A stretch of DNA of 64,000 bases, taken from NCBI RefSeq assembly GCF_000695685.1, contig NZ_JFFR01000031.1, positions 32,475-96,474 of the forward strand, read 5' to 3'. Both the position numbers and the translations under genes were made by a program. The notes beneath the pieces were generated by a model, which worked only from the letters and a program-made list of their open reading frames with translations, had not been told where the DNA came from and made no database searches. Positions 27,304 through 36,502 of the stretch are shown here, in pieces (position 1 is the first letter of the stretch; the number at the start of each line of letters is the position of its first letter). This stretch comes from Vibrio fortis (lineage in GTDB: Bacteria > Pseudomonadota > Gammaproteobacteria > Enterobacterales > Vibrionaceae).

Positions 27304-28020
27304 ATGTCCTTTGACCAATCATCGCTTGTCGTTAAATTGGAAAACGTCAGTTTCCGTTGGAAGCCTGACCTTCCACCAACGCTCGAAATACCCTCTCTTC
27401 ATATCCATGCCAAAGAGCATCTTTTTATTAAAGGGCCGAGTGGTTGTGGCAAATCGACACTACTAGGGTTGTTAACGGGGATAAATCAAGCACAACAAGG
27501 TGAAGTTTCTATCTTGGGTCAAGACCTTAACCAACTATCGCCACGTCAACGCGACAAGTTTAGAGCCGACCATATAGGCTATATCTTCCAACAATTTAAC
27601 CTGCTGCCATACCTATCAGTGACGGACAACGTGACCCTACCTTGTCAGTTTTCCAACATCAGAAAACAGAATGTCACCCAAGGTAGCCACGACTTAAAAG
27701 CCACGGCCGAAACACTTCTCCAGAGACTAAAGCTGGCTGAAGCCCTAATGAACAAACCGGTCACCGAACTCAGCATAGGTCAACAACAGCGAGTCGCGGC
27801 CGCAAGAGCTTTAATGGGCCAGCCACAAATCATTATTGCCGATGAACCAACATCCGCACTCGACCATGACAACAGAGAAGCTTTCATTGAACTGCTGCTT
27901 GAGCAGGCTGACCAAGCCAACTCCACGCTGATCTTTGTGAGTCATGACCCAACGCTAGAAAAGCTGTTCACTCGCAGCATCGACCTCACGACCGTTAACC
28001 AAGCGAAGGCTATCGTATGA
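27304..28020 (+). CDS. ABC transporter ATPase of the zinc cluster (MacB/LolD type)
   Basis: A 238-residue ATPase with Walker A GPSGCGKST, Q-loop in GYIFQQFNLLPYLSV, signature LSIGQQQRVAAARAL and Walker B IIIADEPTSALDHD. It belongs to the LolD/MacB-type subfamily that works with FtsX-like permeases, not to the ZnuC type. It overlaps the permease by four bases. The zinc link comes from position behind the Zur box and zrgA. Confidence 0.88.
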   Translation: MSFDQSSLVVKLENVSFRWKPDLPPTLEIPSLHIHAKEHLFIKGPSGCGKSTLLGLLTGINQAQQGEVSILGQDLNQLSPRQRDKFRADHIGYIFQQFNLLPYLSVTDNVTLPCQFSNIRKQNVTQGSHDLKATAETLLQRLKLAEALMNKPVTELSIGQQQRVAAARALMGQPQIIIADEPTSALDHDNREAFIELLLEQADQANSTLIFVSHDPTLEKLFTRSIDLTTVNQAKAIV

Positions 28021-29276
28021 AAGTAATCACTCACTTAGCGCTCAAAAGTGTACTCAACCGTAAGGCCACAGCCATTCTTACGATTCTAACCGTTGCGGTT
28101 TCCGTCATTCTTCTGCTTGGTGTAGAACGTGTGCGCACAGAGGCAAAAAGCAGCTTCGCCAATACCATTTCTGGAACCGACCTGATTGTCGGTGGTCGTT
28201 CAGGGCAAGTGAACCTACTGCTCTATTCTGTGTTCAGAATCGGCAACGCAACCAATAACATCGACTGGAAAAGCTACCAAGAATTCAGCCAGCATAAAGC
28301 AGTAAAATGGGCGATTCCAATCTCTCTGGGTGACTCGCACAAAGGCTTCCGTGTGATGGGCACCAACCACAGCTACTTTGAGCACTATCGCTATGGAAGT
28401 AAGCAACCACTTACTCTCCAAGAAGGGCGTGAGTTTAATGAGCTGTTTGATGTGGTGATCGGTGCGGATGTAGCAAAACAACTCGACTATGAGATTGGTG
28501 ATCAAATCATCCTAGCGCATGGTATTAGTGATGTGGCATTCAGCCGCCACGACAACTTGCCATTTACGATCGTCGGTATCATTGCGCCAACAGGAACACC
28601 AGTAGATAAAACGGTGCACGTATCACTCGAGGCTATCGAGGCCATTCACGTTGGTTGGGAATCTGGAGCCAATCTCGGTCATACGCCGGATGCCGAAGCA
28701 CTGAAAACCTACGACTTCCAGCCAAAACAGATCACAGCAATGATGCTGGGCCTGAACTCAAAGATTCAGACATTCGCACTGCAACGCGAAATCAATACCT
28801 ACCGACAAGAGCCTTTGAGCGCGATCATGCCAGGCATTGCACTGCATGAATTGTGGGGCATGATGGCAGTTGCTGAGCAAGCACTGCTAGTCGTATCTGG
28901 CTTTGTCGTTGTGGCAGGTCTACTCGGGATGCTCAGCAGTCTACTGACTAGCTTACAAGAGCGTCGTAGAGAGATGGCTATCCTACGAGCGATGGGCGCG
29001 AGACCAAGACACGTATTCGGTTTATTGATCAGTGAAGCCAGTGCGCTTACTTTCCTTGGTATTACGTTAGGCGTCGGATTGCTCTTTGGTTTAATTGCAG
29101 TAGTTGCTCCTATCGTGCAACAAAGTTATGGTATCAACATATCAATATCCGCAATCACCCCACATGAGTGGAAACTCATTATGATGGTTCAAATTGCTGG
29201 AATTATCATTGGCTTTATTCCCGCATTCCGCGCGTATCGTCAATCACTTGCTGATGGCATGACCATTCGAATTTAA
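28017..29276 (+). CDS. FtsX-like ABC permease of the zinc cluster
   Basis: A 419-residue inner-membrane protein with one N-terminal membrane helix (about 18-38), a periplasmic MacB-like domain (about 40-280) and three C-terminal helices with the conserved ERRREMAILRAMGARP cytosolic segment. This is the FtsX/MacB layout, usually used for extrusion or mechanotransmission, not a typical zinc importer. It overlaps the ATPase gene (ATGA) and precedes the DUF3299 gene by 14 bases. Confidence 0.87.
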   Translation: MKVITHLALKSVLNRKATAILTILTVAVSVILLLGVERVRTEAKSSFANTISGTDLIVGGRSGQVNLLLYSVFRIGNATNNIDWKSYQEFSQHKAVKWAIPISLGDSHKGFRVMGTNHSYFEHYRYGSKQPLTLQEGREFNELFDVVIGADVAKQLDYEIGDQIILAHGISDVAFSRHDNLPFTIVGIIAPTGTPVDKTVHVSLEAIEAIHVGWESGANLGHTPDAEALKTYDFQPKQITAMMLGLNSKIQTFALQREINTYRQEPLSAIMPGIALHELWGMMAVAEQALLVVSGFVVVAGLLGMLSSLLTSLQERRREMAILRAMGARPRHVFGLLISEASALTFLGITLGVGLLFGLIAVVAPIVQQSYGINISISAITPHEWKLIMMVQIAGIIIGFIPAFRAYRQSLADGMTIRI

Positions 29277-29290
29277 TATAGGAACACATT

Positions 29291-29803
29291 ATGCAGCACA
29301 AACTCTTGCTGATCCTTGGGTTGCTTCTGTTTCCGTTTGCGACAACCGCATACGCAGAAGCACCATCAACCGAGGAATCAGTCCTTACTTTGGAATGGAT
29401 CGACCTAATTCCAGAATCGGAACGCGCTCAGCTCGATCCCTTCGGCATGCCAACCGTCGATCACAGCCAAGAGAACCCTCAGCAATCTAAGCTTGGTGCT
29501 ATCCGCCCAGAGCTGAATGGAAGCAAAGTAAAAATTCCTGGTTTTGTTATCCCTCTAGAAGGGGATGAGAATATGATCACTGAGTTTCTACTGGTGCCAT
29601 ATTTCGGGGCATGTATTCACGTACCGCCGCCGCCACCTAACCAGATCATCTATGTGAAATTTCCAAAAGGCGCACCGATCCAACAACTGTGGGATGTTAT
29701 CTATCTAGTGGGAACACTGAAAACAGAGACCATTACGCACGACTTGGCGCAGACTGGCTATCTTATTGAAGGGGTAGCAATCGAAGAATACGACGATATG
29801 TAG
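29291..29803 (+). CDS. DUF3299 periplasmic protein of the zinc cluster
   Basis: A 170-residue exported protein: signal peptide about 1-22 (ending TTAYA), then the DUF3299 domain with its hallmark PYFGACIHVPPPPPNQI, which includes one conserved Cys and His. It is the last gene of the cluster and is terminated just downstream. The family often sits beside FtsX-like ABC genes; the function is not established. Confidence 0.8.
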   Translation: MQHKLLLILGLLLFPFATTAYAEAPSTEESVLTLEWIDLIPESERAQLDPFGMPTVDHSQENPQQSKLGAIRPELNGSKVKIPGFVIPLEGDENMITEFLLVPYFGACIHVPPPPPNQIIYVKFPKGAPIQQLWDVIYLVGTLKTETITHDLAQTGYLIEGVAIEEYDDM

Positions 29804-29828
29804 GGATATCGTTCTAACGAATATGAAG

Positions 29829-29858
29829 ATGGTAGCTCACTTGGGCTGCCATTTTTTA
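29829..29858 (+). terminator. Terminator of the zinc cluster
   Basis: ATGGTAGC and GCTGCCAT pair (one G-U) around TCACTTGG, followed by six T residues. Confidence 0.8.
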
Positions 29859-29933
29859 TAGGCAACATTTATAAGCTAGGTTCTATAAGCAACTGGTGTT
29901 ATAACAATTTTCTAACGATGAAATATCGCTAGG

Positions 29934-30038
29934 TTACGCAATATATTTAGACAGATACGCTAGAATAGCGACATAGCTAACGAGTAATAGCCCAATTGCC
30001 AGCTGTTTTTTCAGCTTATTATCATTCACCTGATTCAT
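29934..30038 (-). CDS. 34-residue membrane micropeptide
   Basis: A short frame with an excellent ribosome-binding site: AAGGAGGAG ends two bases before the ATG. The product has a charged start (MNQVNDNKLKKQ), one hydrophobic helix (about residues 13-30, with LAIGLLLVSYVAILAYL) and a short YIA end. It stands alone in a 480-base gap, convergent with the zinc cluster. No family is recognised; the SD quality and helix support a real small membrane protein. Confidence 0.6.
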   Translation of the reverse strand: MNQVNDNKLKKQLAIGLLLVSYVAILAYLSKYIA

Positions 30039-30289
30039 AACTCCTCCTTGGATTACACAACAAATTTAACATTTTATTATCATCATAAAAAGTAAATTTT
30101 GTTTAATCCTTCAACTTTATTCGTAATATTGAAGTTACTCGCCTCTTTCTGAGCCTAAAACGATTTTGACTAGGCGCACCCATCCGAACAAATTTAGTCT
30201 CGAAAGATCGACAGCCCCTAGTCACAAGTTCCATAAAGAGTTACATTTTAACCAGTTACATTTCTGTCTTAAGGTTTGTAGGTATCGCT
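30039..30289. other. AT-rich intergenic region
   Basis: Divergent upstream region of the micropeptide gene and of the next gene on the right. It presumably holds both promoters. I see no clear operator, repeat or further gene. Confidence 0.5.
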
Positions 30290-31201
30290 ATGTCTGACTC
30301 GCAACAGCCCGTGATCATTGAACATGTGAATGACACTGCTCCAAAGCAAGAGAAAAAGCCCCATATTGCCGACAGCGCCAGTCGAATGCTCAATATCGCC
30401 CAGAACTTTGGTTTGGATGCACTGCTTAGCCCAGAAAGTAAAACATCTGATAAAGCAGAGAAATCACTGATAGAACGGGCACTGCTGCGAGAGAAAAAGC
30501 GCAAAGAGCTGCGTCAGAAGAACCTTGAGCAGATTCTGAAACTGGCACATATGTCCTGCAAAGATGAAGCGGCTGGCGATCCTGATCAAGATTGGCTGTA
30601 TCGGTTCTTCGATATGGCTCAAGAGATCCACAACAGCTCGATGCAGAGGCTGTGGGCTCAAGTGTTAAAGAGAGAGGTAACTAACCCGGGGTCGACCTCA
30701 ATGAAGGCGCTGCAAATCCTGCAAGATATGACCCCTAAAGAGGCGTTAACTCTGCAGCGTGCTGCTTCATTAGCGTGTAGCTTTGGCAGTGACAATAGCC
30801 GCAAGCTGCTCCTCGGCTTCAAAACCCAGGCAGGCTTATTCAGTTTTGGGAAAAGAACGGGCGCTAGCACCATCAACTTAGGCAGTCATAACCTGCCCTA
30901 TTCAAGCTTATTGCATCTTATTGAGCTAGGTATTCTGCATGGAACGGAGTTGGAATCGGGAGAGATCGATTTCGATCCAGCACTCAATCTCACCTACCAA
31001 GGTAAACAGATGGCAATTACACCGCTCTCAAAAGGAGTGAAGTTGGTCTACTATCGCTTCAGTCCAACGGGTAATGAATTGTGTGTTTTACTCGGAAACA
31101 AGCCAAACAGTGCTTACTATGACCAGCTCATTGCTCTGCTCAGTCAGAAGTTTACGGTGCAAGCCGAAGCAAAACCTGGCAGCGTAAATCACACCGTATA
31201 A
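30290..31201 (+). CDS. Conserved hypothetical protein (TIGR03899 / DUF2806-like)
   Basis: A soluble 303-residue protein without signal peptide or membrane helix. A charged N-terminal half (residues 50-90, many Arg/Lys/Glu) is followed by segments MAQEIHNSSMQRLWAQVLKRE and LQILQDMTPKEALTL, which resemble the DUF2806/TIGR03899 proteins found in vibrios. Function is unknown. It is convergent with cysC. Confidence 0.7.
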   Translation: MSDSQQPVIIEHVNDTAPKQEKKPHIADSASRMLNIAQNFGLDALLSPESKTSDKAEKSLIERALLREKKRKELRQKNLEQILKLAHMSCKDEAAGDPDQDWLYRFFDMAQEIHNSSMQRLWAQVLKREVTNPGSTSMKALQILQDMTPKEALTLQRAASLACSFGSDNSRKLLLGFKTQAGLFSFGKRTGASTINLGSHNLPYSSLLHLIELGILHGTELESGEIDFDPALNLTYQGKQMAITPLSKGVKLVYYRFSPTGNELCVLLGNKPNSAYYDQLIALLSQKFTVQAEAKPGSVNHTV

Positions 31202-31227
31202 AACAATATAGTCTTATAAAACAACAT

Positions 31228-31250
31228 AACCTTGGCGATAACCAAGGCTA
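31228..31250. terminator. Weak hairpin between convergent genes
   Basis: CCTTGG and CCAAGG arms around CGATAA between the hypothetical gene and cysC. No strong T-run on either side, so its terminator role is uncertain. Confidence 0.35.
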
Positions 31251-31278
31251 TATAGAGTTAGTTGACGATAATTTCGTG

Positions 31279-31899
31279 TTAATTAGCAATAATCTTGCGG
31301 GCTTCTAACGCTTCAATACACTGTTCAACAAGTTCATCCAATGTCTTATCGCCAGCAGGAAGATCGATTTCTGGCGTCTCAGGCGCCTCATACACCGAGC
31401 TGATACCAGTGAAATTAGGGATCTCCCCTGCTCGCGCTTTCTTATAAAGCCCTTTAGGGTCACGCTGCTCACACACCTCGATTGGTGTGTTCACGTACAC
31501 CTCTAAAAACTCACCATCTGGTAGTAGATTTCGTACCAACTCACGCTCCGCTTTATGAGGAGAGATGAAAGCAGAAAGTACGATAAGACCAGCATCGGCC
31601 ATCAGCTTAGCAAGCTCACCAATACGACGAATGTTCTCACGGCGATCTTGCTCAGAAAAGCCGAGATCGCTACACAATCCATGTCGAACATTATCGCCAT
31701 CCAGAAGATATGTATGGTAACCCAGTTGCGCCAAGCGTGTTTCTAACGCGCCAGCAACCGTTGATTTACCTGAACCCGATAACCCCGTAAACCACAATAC
31801 CGCTGGTTTTTGTGACTTGAGTTGAGAGCGAAAGGCTTTATCAACAGAATGCTCATGCCACACGATATTTTCGTCTTTCGGTTTCACTGCAGTGGTCAT
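31279..31899 (-). CDS. cysC: Adenylylsulfate kinase CysC
   Basis: Phosphorylates adenosine 5'-phosphosulfate (APS) to PAPS in sulfate assimilation. The 206-residue protein has the P-loop GLSGSGKST (39-47), the DGDNVRHGL motif and the GLYKKARAGEIPNFTGISS lid region. It is the last gene of the cysDN-transporter-cysC string, 24 bases after the transporter. Confidence 0.96.
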   Translation of the reverse strand: MTTAVKPKDENIVWHEHSVDKAFRSQLKSQKPAVLWFTGLSGSGKSTVAGALETRLAQLGYHTYLLDGDNVRHGLCSDLGFSEQDRRENIRRIGELAKLMADAGLIVLSAFISPHKAERELVRNLLPDGEFLEVYVNTPIEVCEQRDPKGLYKKARAGEIPNFTGISSVYEAPETPEIDLPAGDKTLDELVEQCIEALEARKIIAN

Positions 31900-31923
31900 A
31901 ATTAGTCCTTTAAATAAACAGCA

Positions 31924-33648
31924 TTAAAATGGGAAAAAGTAAGGGATTAGCGTGAGTACAAGCCCCGAGTAAACAATAGAAATCGGAATACCGATACGTA
32001 GATAATCTGTCAGGTGGTAGTTGCCCACGCTATACACTAATAAATTGGTTTGATAGCCATAAGGGGAGATGAAACTCGCACTCGCTCCAAACAGAACCGC
32101 CATAATAAATGGCATAGGATCAACACCATAGCCAACTGCCATGCTGTAGCCGATAGGAAAAGAGAGTGCAGCCGCGGCATTGTTTGTCACTAGCTCAGTC
32201 AAAACTAAGGTCATCAAATAGGTCGCTACCAGCGCGCCAAACACACCCCAACCATTAAAAGCTTCAATAAACATCAGCCCCATCTGCTCTGACAAACCTG
32301 ATGAGATCATCAATTGTGCAATCGACAATGCTGAACCAACGATCACCACAATATCAACTGGGAAACGACGTCTTAGCTCGTTCAGCTGTACCACTCCAAA
32401 CGCAACCAACAGTAATAGAAAACCTGCTAACCCTTTGATGATCGGCAGCATGTTGGCCAACGCTAAGCCAATTACAGCGGCAAATCCGAGTAAAACCAAG
32501 GCTGATTTATCCGCATCCAGTTTAGCGCTCGAGTCCAAATCATTCATCAACACAAACTCTTTACTGTGTTGCTGACGCTGCTCTTCAAAGCGTTTGCCCG
32601 GTACTAGCACTAACGTATCACCCGCCGTTAACGTGATGTTTCCCAACCCACCTTCAAGGCGTTCATGGCCACGGCGAATCGCTACTACTACCGCGTCAAA
32701 ACGGTCTCTAAACTGGCTGGTTTTCAATGTCTTATTGCACACACTCGCCGATGAACTTACCACTACTTCAACAAAGTTCTGACCATTAAGGTGATGTTGT
32801 CCAAACAGTGTTAGTCCTTGGATCTCTTGCAGAGTTGCAACACTCTCGACATCGCCACAAAACAAAAGGCGATCGCGTGCTTGTAGCACGAAGTCTGGGT
32901 CAATTGAAGCCGTTGTCTTACCATCACGAATCACTTCCGCAAGAAACAGCTTACGAAGTGCTCTAAGGTTATTTTCACTTACGCTACGTCCCACCAGCGG
33001 TGAACCGGGTTCAACGCGAGCCTCCAAGAAATAAGGCAATTCATCTTGTGAACCATCATCGTAACTAGGTAGGAAGTAACTCAGTGGGATCAAGATCAAC
33101 ACACCACCGACCAGTACCGCCAAACCGATCAACGTCGGCGTAAAGAAGTTCAAACTCGGTAAGCCTGCATCTTCAACAAAACTGTTGATGATCAAGTTGG
33201 TTGAGGTGCCGATCAATGTCAGGGTTCCACCCAAAATCGCAGCGTACGATAGTGGAATCAGTAACTTAGAAGGAGCATGTTGTTGATTGCGTTTGATCGC
33301 ACCGATCAACGACACGACAACAGCAGTATTATTGGTAAAAGAAGAAAGTAGCGCTGTGGAAACACCCAACTTTGCCACCACTGTACCAAGCCGACCTTCT
33401 GAAATATTTCGGCTTACCCAGCTGATTAAGCGAGTTTTCTCCAACGCACTTGAAGCGAGAATTAGCAACACTAAAGTGAGTAGTGAAGAGTTAGTGAAGT
33501 TGCCTGCCAGACTAGATACATCAATCATTCCAGCCATAAACGCAATAAAAGCTGCACCAGCAAAAATAAAGCTCGGCTTAATACGCGTCGTTAGAAGGCA
33601 AGTTACGATGCCAAGCAATAGCGCTAATACAAATCCTTGTTGCCACAT
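31924..33648 (-). CDS. SLC13 family transporter with TrkA-C domains (likely sulfate)
   Basis: A 574-residue membrane protein: about five helices (1-190), two cytosolic TrkA-C/RCK-C domains (about 200-375), and again about six helices to the C-terminus with conserved NNAAAAL. This is the Na+/sulfate or dicarboxylate symporter type (DASS/CitMHS). Its position between cysN and cysC strongly suggests sulfate uptake. No signs of transfer. Confidence 0.85.
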   Translation of the reverse strand: MWQQGFVLALLLGIVTCLLTTRIKPSFIFAGAAFIAFMAGMIDVSSLAGNFTNSSLLTLVLLILASSALEKTRLISWVSRNISEGRLGTVVAKLGVSTALLSSFTNNTAVVVSLIGAIKRNQQHAPSKLLIPLSYAAILGGTLTLIGTSTNLIINSFVEDAGLPSLNFFTPTLIGLAVLVGGVLILIPLSYFLPSYDDGSQDELPYFLEARVEPGSPLVGRSVSENNLRALRKLFLAEVIRDGKTTASIDPDFVLQARDRLLFCGDVESVATLQEIQGLTLFGQHHLNGQNFVEVVVSSSASVCNKTLKTSQFRDRFDAVVVAIRRGHERLEGGLGNITLTAGDTLVLVPGKRFEEQRQQHSKEFVLMNDLDSSAKLDADKSALVLLGFAAVIGLALANMLPIIKGLAGFLLLLVAFGVVQLNELRRRFPVDIVVIVGSALSIAQLMISSGLSEQMGLMFIEAFNGWGVFGALVATYLMTLVLTELVTNNAAAALSFPIGYSMAVGYGVDPMPFIMAVLFGASASFISPYGYQTNLLVYSVGNYHLTDYLRIGIPISIVYSGLVLTLIPYFFPF

Positions 33649-33709
33649 ATACCTGTCCTTGTATGGCGAGAGCCGAAGCTCCCGCCTATTGCTTTACATC
33701 GAGACTTAA

Positions 33710-35137
33710 TTATTTAAGTAATTGACTGATATCTTTGGCATCCCAGTGCGGGAAGTGCTTACGAACCAGAGCATTAAACTCGATTTCAAACGCTGAGAAG
33801 TCACCGACTTTTTGCTCAACAGAATCTAAACGTTCACGGATTAGACCTGCACCAACAGTGACATTGGTTAGACGGTCAATCACGATAAAGCCACCGGTAT
33901 CCGCACTATCACGGTATTTATCCAGTGCCACAGTCTCATTCAGTGACCACTCACATAGACCGATACCATTGAGAGGCAGCTCTGATGCTTCATGAGTCGC
34001 AAGATTGTTGATGTCATATTGATGACGAACAGCCGTCACTTGGCCAACCGTCTTCTTGCCAGCGATTTTGATATCGTACTCACGACCTGGTTGCAGAGCC
34101 TGCTCCGTCATCCATACCACGTCCGCCAGAATGTGATTGGTAGATGCGACTTCTGCATTCTCAAGCACAATCAAATCACCACGACTGATGTCGATTTCGT
34201 CTTCAAGCGTCAAAGTCACAGCAAGACCAGCCTGCGCCGACTCTAGGTCGCCATCAAAAGTAACAATGCGTGCCACTTTCGAGGTTTTACCTGAAGGAAG
34301 TGCCTTGATTTCATCACCTACTTTTACGCTGCCAGAAGCAATCGTGCCGGCAAAACCGCGAAAATCTAGATTTGGACGATTCACGTATTGAACAGGGAAA
34401 CGGAACTCGCCTGCTGAGCGTTTCTGGTCGATATCAACGTTCTCAAGCACTTCAAGTAGCGATGGACCTTCAAACCAAGCCAGCTCTTTACTCGCCGCTG
34501 CAACGTTGGCACCTTCTAACGCTGAAACCGGTAGGATCTGAATGTTAGTTTCACCCTCTAGGTTTTCCGCAAACTCTAGGTATTCATCGCGAATCTCTTC
34601 AAAGCGATCTTGTGAATATTCCACGAGATCCATCTTGTTAACCGCAACCACAAAGTGCTTCAAACCCAGCAAGTTAGAAATGAACGAGTGACGACGAGTT
34701 TGATCCAGCACGCCTTTACGCGCATCAATCAAGATCACCGCAAGATCACAAGTCGAGGCACCGGTTGCCATGTTACGCGTGTACTGCTCATGCCCTGGGG
34801 TATCCGCAATAATGAACTTACGTTTTTGAGTCGAGAAATAACGGTAAGCTACATCAATGGTGATGCCTTGCTCACGCTCAGCTTGCAGGCCATCAACAAG
34901 TAGTGCTAGGTCAGGCTTCTCACCTGTTGTACCTACACGTTGGCTATCGTTATGAACCGCTGCCAATTGATCTTCATATATCTGTTGGGTGTCATGGAGT
35001 AAGCGACCGATTAAAGTACTCTTACCGTCATCAACCGAACCACAAGTTAGGAATCTAAGCATCGATTTATGTTGGTGCTGACTTAGGTAACCTTCGATCC
35101 CAAGTTCAGCCAATTCAGCTTCTACTGCACTATTCAT
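33710..35137 (-). CDS. cysN: Sulfate adenylyltransferase large subunit CysN
   Basis: GTPase subunit of ATP sulfurylase, which drives APS formation with CysD. The 475 residues have G1 GSVDDGKST (33-41), the switch DTPGHEQYTRN and the NKMD motif, followed by beta-barrel domains II and III. No fused kinase domain, which fits the separate cysC gene. It follows cysD by 18 bases. Confidence 0.96.
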   Translation of the reverse strand: MNSAVEAELAELGIEGYLSQHQHKSMLRFLTCGSVDDGKSTLIGRLLHDTQQIYEDQLAAVHNDSQRVGTTGEKPDLALLVDGLQAEREQGITIDVAYRYFSTQKRKFIIADTPGHEQYTRNMATGASTCDLAVILIDARKGVLDQTRRHSFISNLLGLKHFVVAVNKMDLVEYSQDRFEEIRDEYLEFAENLEGETNIQILPVSALEGANVAAASKELAWFEGPSLLEVLENVDIDQKRSAGEFRFPVQYVNRPNLDFRGFAGTIASGSVKVGDEIKALPSGKTSKVARIVTFDGDLESAQAGLAVTLTLEDEIDISRGDLIVLENAEVASTNHILADVVWMTEQALQPGREYDIKIAGKKTVGQVTAVRHQYDINNLATHEASELPLNGIGLCEWSLNETVALDKYRDSADTGGFIVIDRLTNVTVGAGLIRERLDSVEQKVGDFSAFEIEFNALVRKHFPHWDAKDISQLLK

Positions 35138-35155
35138 TTTTCTTTCCTTAGATCC

Positions 35156-36064
35156 TTAGAAATAACCTTGACGCTTTTTCAGCTCCATTGAACCCGATTG
35201 ATCGTGGTCGATCGCTCGCCCTTGACGCTCACTGGATGTCGCCACCAGCATCTCTTCAATGATGCCTGTTAATGTATTGGCTTCAGATTCAATTGCCCCT
35301 GTCAGTGGGTAGCAACCGAGAGTACGGAAACGCACACTCTTCTCTTCAATCACCTCACCTTCTTGCAACTCCATACGGTCGTCATCAACCATAATCAGCA
35401 TGCCATCACGCTCAACAACTGGGCGCTTCTCTGAAAGGTAAAGCGGTACAATCTCGATATTTTCTAGGTAGATGTATTGCCAGATATCCAGTTCGGTCCA
35501 GTTTGAAAGCGGGAATACACGAATGCTCTCACCTTTGTTTACCTGACCGTTGTAGGTTTTCCATAGCTCTGGACGTTGGTTTTTTGGATCCCATGTATGG
35601 TTCTTGTCACGGAAAGAGTAAACACGCTCCTTCGCACGCGACTTCTCTTCGTCACGACGAGCACCACCAAAGGCAGCATCAAAACCGTACTTGTTTAACG
35701 CCTGCTTCAAACCCTGAGTCTTCATGATATCGGTATGTTTTGATGAGCCGTGTACAAACGGGCTACAACCCATTGCTAAACCTTCAGGATTCTTGTGAAC
35801 CAAAAGATCGAAGCCGTACTTCTCAGCAGTGCGATCACGAAACTCAATCATTTCACGGAATTTCCAATCGGTATCCACGTGTAGAAGAGGGAAAGGGATT
35901 TTGCCCGGATAAAACGCTTTGCGAGCTAGGTGAAGCATCACAGAAGAGTCTTTACCGATGGAGTACATCATCACTGGGTTATCAAACTCAGCCGCTACTT
36001 CACGGATGATATGTATACTCTCCGCTTCAAGCTGTTTTAGGTGGGTTAAACGTTCTTGGTCCAT
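35156..36064 (-). CDS. cysD: Sulfate adenylyltransferase small subunit CysD
   Basis: Catalytic subunit of ATP sulfurylase, which adenylylates sulfate. The 302-residue sequence has the PP-loop SIGKDSS (35-41) and the conserved GGARRDEEKSRAKER segment. It is the first gene of the sulfate operon; the leader contains two tandem hairpins and a further palindrome (separate entry). CysB control is expected from the family but no CysB site can be assigned. Confidence 0.97.
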   Translation of the reverse strand: MDQERLTHLKQLEAESIHIIREVAAEFDNPVMMYSIGKDSSVMLHLARKAFYPGKIPFPLLHVDTDWKFREMIEFRDRTAEKYGFDLLVHKNPEGLAMGCSPFVHGSSKHTDIMKTQGLKQALNKYGFDAAFGGARRDEEKSRAKERVYSFRDKNHTWDPKNQRPELWKTYNGQVNKGESIRVFPLSNWTELDIWQYIYLENIEIVPLYLSEKRPVVERDGMLIMVDDDRMELQEGEVIEEKSVRFRTLGCYPLTGAIESEANTLTGIIEEMLVATSSERQGRAIDHDQSGSMELKKRQGYF

Positions 36065-36082
36065 TTCAGTGCTTCCTTTAAG

Positions 36083-36154
36083 GCTCGTATCACGAGCGAT
36101 GCAATACTTGGTTCAACCAAGTATGGGAGTTAACTCATTCACCGTGATGTGAAT
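36083..36154 (-). promoter_or_regulatory. Tandem palindromes in the cysD leader
   Basis: Three inverted repeats lie in the upstream region of cysD: GCTCGT/ACGAGC at 36083-36097, a 21-bp near-perfect one ATACTTGGTT/AACCAAGTAT at 36104-36124 and ATTCAC/GTGAAT at 36137-36154. The first two would form adjacent stems 20-60 bases before the start codon. Their arrangement suggests regulation of the sulfate operon by mRNA structure or protein. Confidence 0.6.
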
Positions 36155-36502
36155 TGGCGTATTGGATAACAACACAAATTCTTTGCGATGCATTTGAGCC
36201 CAATGCGCCCTCAATGAAAGCATTATGACGAGCCTCTCATATTACTGGAAATTCTAAAATTTCATTTTTTATTCGAAAAGCTGATAAGGAATAGTTGTAA
36301 CATTTATTCCTTATAAAAATGAATGAACTACCTTTAATAAACGCTTGTTGTGTATGGTTTGAGCGGTTTGGGATAAGGGTGGCAGAACAGCATAAAGTAA
36401 TAAGATCCATATCACGAATTAGCACATGTTGTACTCATTGTTTCATCCCACTTTGTTACATTACGCAACAAATTCTTCCCCATCCAATCTTGGAGCTCCA
36501 TA
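36155..36502. other. Divergent promoter region between cysD and cpdB
   Basis: AT-rich region that must hold both promoters. I see no coding sequence and no operator that I can name; short frames here lack ribosome-binding sites. Confidence 0.5.

Noticed and set aside
36137..36154. CRP site in front of cysD
   Set aside because: The repeat has TTCAC-N6-GTGAA, the inverse of TGTGA-N6-TCACA, so it does not fit CRP.
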